From: Artocarpus heterophyllus
Lineage: Eukaryota > Streptophyta > Magnoliopsida > Rosales > Moraceae
Reading direction: 5' to 3'
Length of the DNA stretch: 64,000 bases
Assembly: GCA_025403435.1 (NCBI GenBank)
Contig: CM046348.1
Coordinates: forward strand, 35,770,052 to 35,834,051
The position numbers were made by a program, and so were the translations under genes. Position 1 is the stretch's first letter. Each line of letters begins with the position of its first letter. This document shows positions 60,076 through 64,000 of this stretch, piece by piece. The notes beneath the pieces are model-generated. The model was not told where the DNA came from and searched no databases. It was given only the letters and a program-made list of their open reading frames with translations.

Positions 60076-60202
60076 CAACTTATAATATGTGATTTTTAAT
60101 ATGTAATTGTGTAATATATCAATTTAGAATATGTCAATTTTTGACTGTAAAATAGTAATTTAATATTACTATGTGTGTGTTAGTTTTTGCTTACTTTGCA
60201 TA

Positions 60203-61410
60203 GGTACAATATCTCGTGAGGTCGATAGTGATCAGTACAAGGACGAGTACAAAGAGTGCACTCTATTTTCATTGCAACATAGCAAGGGAAACCAACACAG
60301 TAAGCCACGAAGGTGAACCGAATTTGATCCAAAAGTAGACTTTGAGTGAAGGGCTACATTAATGAAAAAGTTCATCACATGAGAAAGAAAGGTTTAAGAA
60401 TTGAAGTGACTTTTGATTCGAAAAGCCAATCGAAAGGCACAACTGGCCATGAATCAAGCAGTTGGATTAGAGTCCTTAGTTGAGAACAGGTTCCTATATG
60501 GATAAAAAATTGGAGGTCTAAGAATTTGGAACAAGTAAAAGATGTGATTTGGAGAGAGATTTACAAAGCTTTTATAGTCGAGGATTGGTATAGGAAAAAT
60601 GCTTTGAAGGTTTGTGGTGACTTAGCAAAGGTGTTTAGATTCGACCTCTACATTACCTTCATACAGCCATACCTTTGCATTCCGGAGGAGGATGAAAATA
60701 TATATAAACGACCTCCTATGGTAGTACACTACTACCCCTCCATAAACGATGACGATTGGAAAACTTTTGTGAGGTATCAACATTCCACCAAATTCCAACT
60801 GCTATCATCAAATGCAAGAAAAATAAGATCAGAAAATGAATACTATTTTATGGTTGGCCGAGTCGGATATAGAGAGCTCGAGAAATCATTGGGACGTTAA
60901 TATCATACTCATATTACATATATCAATTATTCTATTATTAATATGTTACCAACATAGCATAACATAGTTAGCTAAGACAGGCGTGCTACCAACACGGGAG
61001 GAGTTGTGGGTAAAATCATGTCAAAGTCCCGATAGACAGTTTAAAAATCCAAAAGTAGCAGAAATTGAGAACTTGATTGTAAGTTTATTGAACACAAACC
61101 ATTAATTTGTATTTTAATACCTGTTGAAGGATCTTAAGAATAACATGGTTTTGTTGCTGTTTTACAGGATGAATACATGACGCAACAAAGTCAAAGGAGC
61201 TTCCAATCGATCGATAACGATGACATTTTGACAAGGGCACTAGGGAAACTAGAACATTTAGGACGTGTTCACGGTCAATCGAAGTATGTGAAGCAGTCTC
61301 AATACTTCAAACTCCAATCAAGTACTTTAAAATTGCATTCCCAAATGTCGAAGATGCAGATGGGATTGTAGAACTACAAGGTCTTGTGACCAAGCTCATT
61401 TTCCAAGGAC
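60203..61410 (+). pseudogene. Ptta/En/Spm plant transposase domain (second CACTA gene region)
   Basis: An acceptor-like TTTGCATAG at 60203 opens the region. Readable pieces are RIEVTFDSKSQSKGTTGHES (~60400), VPIWIKNWRSKN, VKDVIWREIYKAFIVEDWYR and NARKIRSENEYYFMVGRVGY (~60810-60870), with stops near 60317, 60348, 60481 and 60898. After an interruption come ALGKLEHLGRVHGQSKYVKQ and SQYFK (~61240-61310). This is the pattern of the Ptta/En/Spm family (Transposase_24), whose members are thought to be DNA-binding partners of the main transposase, like TnpA. An intron with GTAAGT at ~61080 and an AG before GATGAATACATGACG at ~61168 is likely. It is partly broken. Confidence 0.75.
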
Positions 61411-61514
61411 GTGCCAAGTCGACGGATGATAGCATCTCATAACGCAACAGCTTCAAGGCTAGTTGTAACCCTCCCAATGATGTAGCAGAAGCTCCAGAAG
61501 CTTCTAAAGTCCAA

Positions 61515-61865
61515 TTGTCACCTTCTCATCAAGAGTCCGAACAAGATCAAGAATGCATGCTCTTTGTTGAGGATAGAATTAATGGTGGGTGTGCACTTGT
61601 TGCGCTTAGGAAGGCATGGATGAAGAGTCTTCCAACTGATACAGTTCATGGAAGACCATTAGGGGAAGAAAACGTGTGCATCAGTATCACTGCCATCAGA
61701 GTTAGAACAGCTGAATTGCCTATTCCAACACTTGAAGCAACAATTGTGGGTGAAGCGGCCAGAAGCTTCGTCGCATGGCCAAAGAGGTTAGTTGAAGTCA
61801 TCACAATAAAAAAGATGAGTCGAGCGCCTAGCCACGTTTCACAAGATCTAAGCAGAAAGAAATGA
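61515..61865 (+). CDS. Middle domain between the Ptta and Ulp1-like parts
   Basis: A 116-residue open stretch includes CMLFVEDRINGGCALVALRK, HGRPLGEENVCISITAIRVR and AELPIPTLEATIVGEAARSF followed by VAWPKRLVEV. This matches the small domain usually found between the Ptta transposase and Ulp1 parts of such proteins (I know it only as a domain of unknown function). It ends RKK-stop at 61865. The downstream frame resumes with EQEQPIVNEPLSAFNFTLIP, so it was probably one continuous protein. Confidence 0.65.
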   Translation: MSPSHQESEQDQECMLFVEDRINGGCALVALRKAWMKSLPTDTVHGRPLGEENVCISITAIRVRTAELPIPTLEATIVGEAARSFVAWPKRLVEVITIKKMSRAPSHVSQDLSRKK

Positions 61866-61909
61866 CAAAAAAGAAAAGCTCTACAAAAGCAAGACAATCA
61901 TAACCTAAG

Positions 61910-62888
61910 GTAGAACAAGAACAAGAACAACCTATTGTGAATGAGCCACTGTCTGCATTTAACTTCACTTTAATACCTCAAGAATTTAGGCAGTTGGCTC
62001 TATATGCACATTTTTTCATGCATGATGGGTCGATGATTTAGTGCCCGATACCGGTAAATGTCATTGGCAATGAATTTCCTATCTATCTAGGGTATGGAGA
62101 TGTTTACTGCTTCATCAACTTTGATAAAATCGGAGCGAACTATATCCTAGTATACCTCAGGTAATAACTCCATTCATAATTCATAAATTTTAAAATATAG
62201 GTAGAGTTGTAAGGTGCTTTCAAATAATTGACTGTATTGTTTGTTATTGTAGTTTTTTGGCAGAATATTGTGAACTTCAAGGCTTGGCGCAAAATTTCAG
62301 TTTCATATCTTTGATGCTTGTTGCAAGTGCTGCAAAAGACCTACAAAGTGATCGCAGAGAGCACGCCACATCACTCCTCCACCTATTAGCTCAAGCACCG
62401 AGGGGGAAATTATTCTTCCTGCCATACAATGTTGGAGAACATTGGATGTTGGCACTTATTTCGCCATGTGAGAACCAAATATATTGGTTTGATCCCCTCA
62501 GACACCCACTATGTGAGGATTTCGTATTAGACGCAAGAGTGTAAGCATTAATGTTCTCTTATAAAATTATTTGTTTTAAGTCCCACATAATTGTATCGTC
62601 TATTAATTCATTTAAACGTGACACATTGTTAGGGTACTTAACGATTGGAAGCTTCAAGCAAGAAGCGGTGTAGCAAACAGACCAAATAGAACGCTATATT
62701 CCAAACGTAAGTGTCCAAGACAACAAGGGAACATAGAATGTGGTTTTTTTATTCTACGTTTCATGCAAGATATAATTACAAGTGGTATACAAGCCCTAGG
62801 AAGAAAAGATTTCTATATACATACTAATACACATGAAGTTAGATCAGAGTGGGTAAAATTTGTAAATAGGTATGTCATTTTTAGATAG
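61910..62888 (+). CDS. Ulp1-like cysteine protease domain of the CACTA element
   Basis: Three exons join in frame: up to 62160 (CPIPVNVIGNEFPIYLGYGD, NFDKIGANYILVYLR), 62253-62540 and 62633-62888, with GT-AG introns at 62161-62252 and 62541-62632. The C48 peptidase residues are visible: His in VGEHWMLALIS, Asp in IYWFDPLRHP, and Gln and Cys in PRQQGNIECGFFILRFMQD. Ulp1 enzymes cleave SUMO precursors or SUMO conjugates. Transposon-borne versions may remove SUMO from host or transposase proteins, but that role is not established. One TAG (~62039) breaks the link to upstream sequence, while the protease core itself is open. The start is uncertain. Confidence 0.78.
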
Positions 62889-63079
62889 ATGATTGAGATA
62901 GTAGATAAACAATCGCTCAAAATAGCTCAAATGTAAATGATCTTGTAAATACCTTGTAATTTCAATATAGATCAATTTTTGTATGCAATCAAGGCCTTGT
63001 TGTAACGGATAACACACAGGACTAGCCATCTCGTTGGAAATAAAAAAATTTTGGAATTTTTTTTTTGGCAATACCAATT

Positions 63080-63324
63080 TTCCACGATGGTTTTTATAAA
63101 AACCGTCGTGGAAGCATAAGCTTTCACGACAGTTTTACAAGAAAATGTCGTGGAAGGTCATGCTTCAATGGCCTTTTTGGGAAAAACCGTCGTGGAAGCT
63201 TGACCTTACATGACGGTTTCTATAAAAACTGTCGTGGAAGATGCACACTTCCACGATGATTTTTATAGAAACCTTCGTGGAAGCTTAAGCTTCCACGACG
63301 GTTTCTATAAAAACCGTCGTGGAA
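63080..63324 (+). repeat. 3' subterminal palindromes of the CACTA element
   Basis: Five inverted units of about 34 bp lie at 63080-63113, 63122-63157, 63205-63240, 63250-63283 and 63289-63324, with a half unit at ~63165-63200. The form is TTCCACGACGGTTTCTATAA followed by AAACCGTCGTGGAA. The last unit is nearly perfect. Spacers carry GATGCACAC or GCTTAAGC. Confidence 0.88.
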
Positions 63325-63502
63325 GATGCACACCCACAACGCCTCCTTCACGCCAATTTTGTTGTTCCATGACGGTAAAAAACTGTTGTGAAAACTTCAT
63401 TTTGTACCACGATTGAAGTTTTCACGATGATTTTTTAACCATCTGAAATTTTTCCATAATGGTTTTAAACAGTTGTGAAATCCACAGTCTATAGTAGTGT
63501 TT

Positions 63503-64000
63503 CTTTTTTTTTTTTTTTTCTTTTTTCCTTATTCTTCTTCTTCTTTTTTAAGAAAGAAAGAAAGAAATTAGTGCTCTTCTTTATATTTATTATTATAGTA
63601 TGTGCAACAAAAAAGAGTTTTAATTTGTTGTTTAAAGATACAAAATAACTTTCAATCAAAGGGAAAAAAGGAGCTTTAGTTGTCTATAGATATACTATAT
63701 TGGAGCAAAACATGCATTAAATAAATATTTTTTAATTATTTTTAATCTTAGGTAAATGTGCCTTTTAAGTTATTTTATTACCCACGATAAATTTTTATGT
63801 ATGTTGCCCTACATAAAATTTTTTTTTCTTATAGTCCTTTAATATAATATTTTGTTTTTCTTTTTTTAGGAAATAATATTTTTTTCTAATGTGATCCTTT
63901 ATAAATCTTGTTTTTTAATATCTTTACAAAACTTATTTGTCTCAAATGTCTTTTTGTTTAAACATCTTCTTCTTAACATCATTCTCATGTATGGTTTTTC
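63503..64000. other. AT-rich flank of the CACTA element
   Basis: T-rich tract (63503-63555) and then AT-rich DNA without a supported feature to the end of the window. Confidence 0.5.

Larger units (their letters stand above)
43239..63499 (+). mobile_element. CACTA (En/Spm) transposon, interrupted by a copia element
   Basis: The right end reads ...CTATAGTAGTG (CACTACTATAG on the minus strand). The left end reads CAATACAACAAATTTTTG, one base off the usual CACTACAACAAA start. About 14 of the first 21 positions of the two ends agree. TTT flanks both sides (43236-43238 and 63500-63502), fitting the 3-bp duplication of CACTA elements. Excluding the copia insertion, the element is about 9.0 kb. It carries a TNP2-type transposase, a second region with Ptta and Ulp1-like domains, and palindromic arrays at both ends and in the middle. 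Confidence 0.88.

Overview
This 64 kb window is plant nuclear DNA, most likely from a eudicot (inferred). It contains one spliced host gene with GT-AG and GC-AG introns, AT-rich intergenic DNA, and transposable elements nested inside one another. I recognise no bacterial, organellar or tRNA/rRNA genes. The species cannot be named from the sequence.

Layout. (1) 1-15870: a decayed Ty3/gypsy chromovirus of Tekay/Del type. Its 5' LTR runs off the left edge. Gag, protease, RT, RNase H, integrase and a chromodomain-like tail are recognisable but full of stops. Its 3' LTR is split by a second, non-autonomous LTR element at 6510-13884, with 3.2 kb LTRs, a 1 kb non-coding interior and a TACTA target duplication. 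(2) 15871-19055: AT-rich DNA with a small MITE and no supported gene. (3) 19056-26738: a roughly 1 kb hAT-like element with an 8-bp target duplication, carrying a decayed non-autonomous LTR retrotransposon inside it. (4) 28719-31987, minus strand: the only host gene, a five-exon TPR protein of the NO POLLEN GERMINATION (NPG1) family, with a tRNA-derived SINE in its upstream flank. (5) 33958-37190: a long-TIR (Mutator-like) non-autonomous element, a fragment of a relative, and a SINE-like copy with an (AT)n tail. (6) 37421-42651: a 5.2 kb solo LTR of the same family as the element at 6510, with a CAAAA target duplication, itself inside a MITE-like element. (7) 43239-63499: a CACTA (En/Spm) transposon of about 9 kb. 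It has a TNP2-type transposase and a second gene region with a Ptta/En/Spm domain and a Ulp1-like cysteine protease, and it is bounded by a TTT duplication. An 11.2 kb Ty1/copia element (45127-56357, CTATT duplication) interrupts the transposase, and that element's 5' LTR is interrupted by an inverted solo LTR of its own family (46144-48069, TATAG duplication).

The host gene is predicted to act in pollen germination and plasma-membrane lipid signalling. The other coding sequence belongs to mobile elements: replication enzymes of the LTR elements, and cut-and-paste transposase plus a SUMO-protease-like protein in the CACTA element. The most unusual signals are non-coding. They are helically phased GGTCAA (W-box core) arrays in all three copies of the long LTR family, arrays of near-perfect hairpins ending in CCGTCGTGG in the CACTA element, and a shared GGCATGCC/GGCAGGCC-rich block in two unrelated retrotransposon families.
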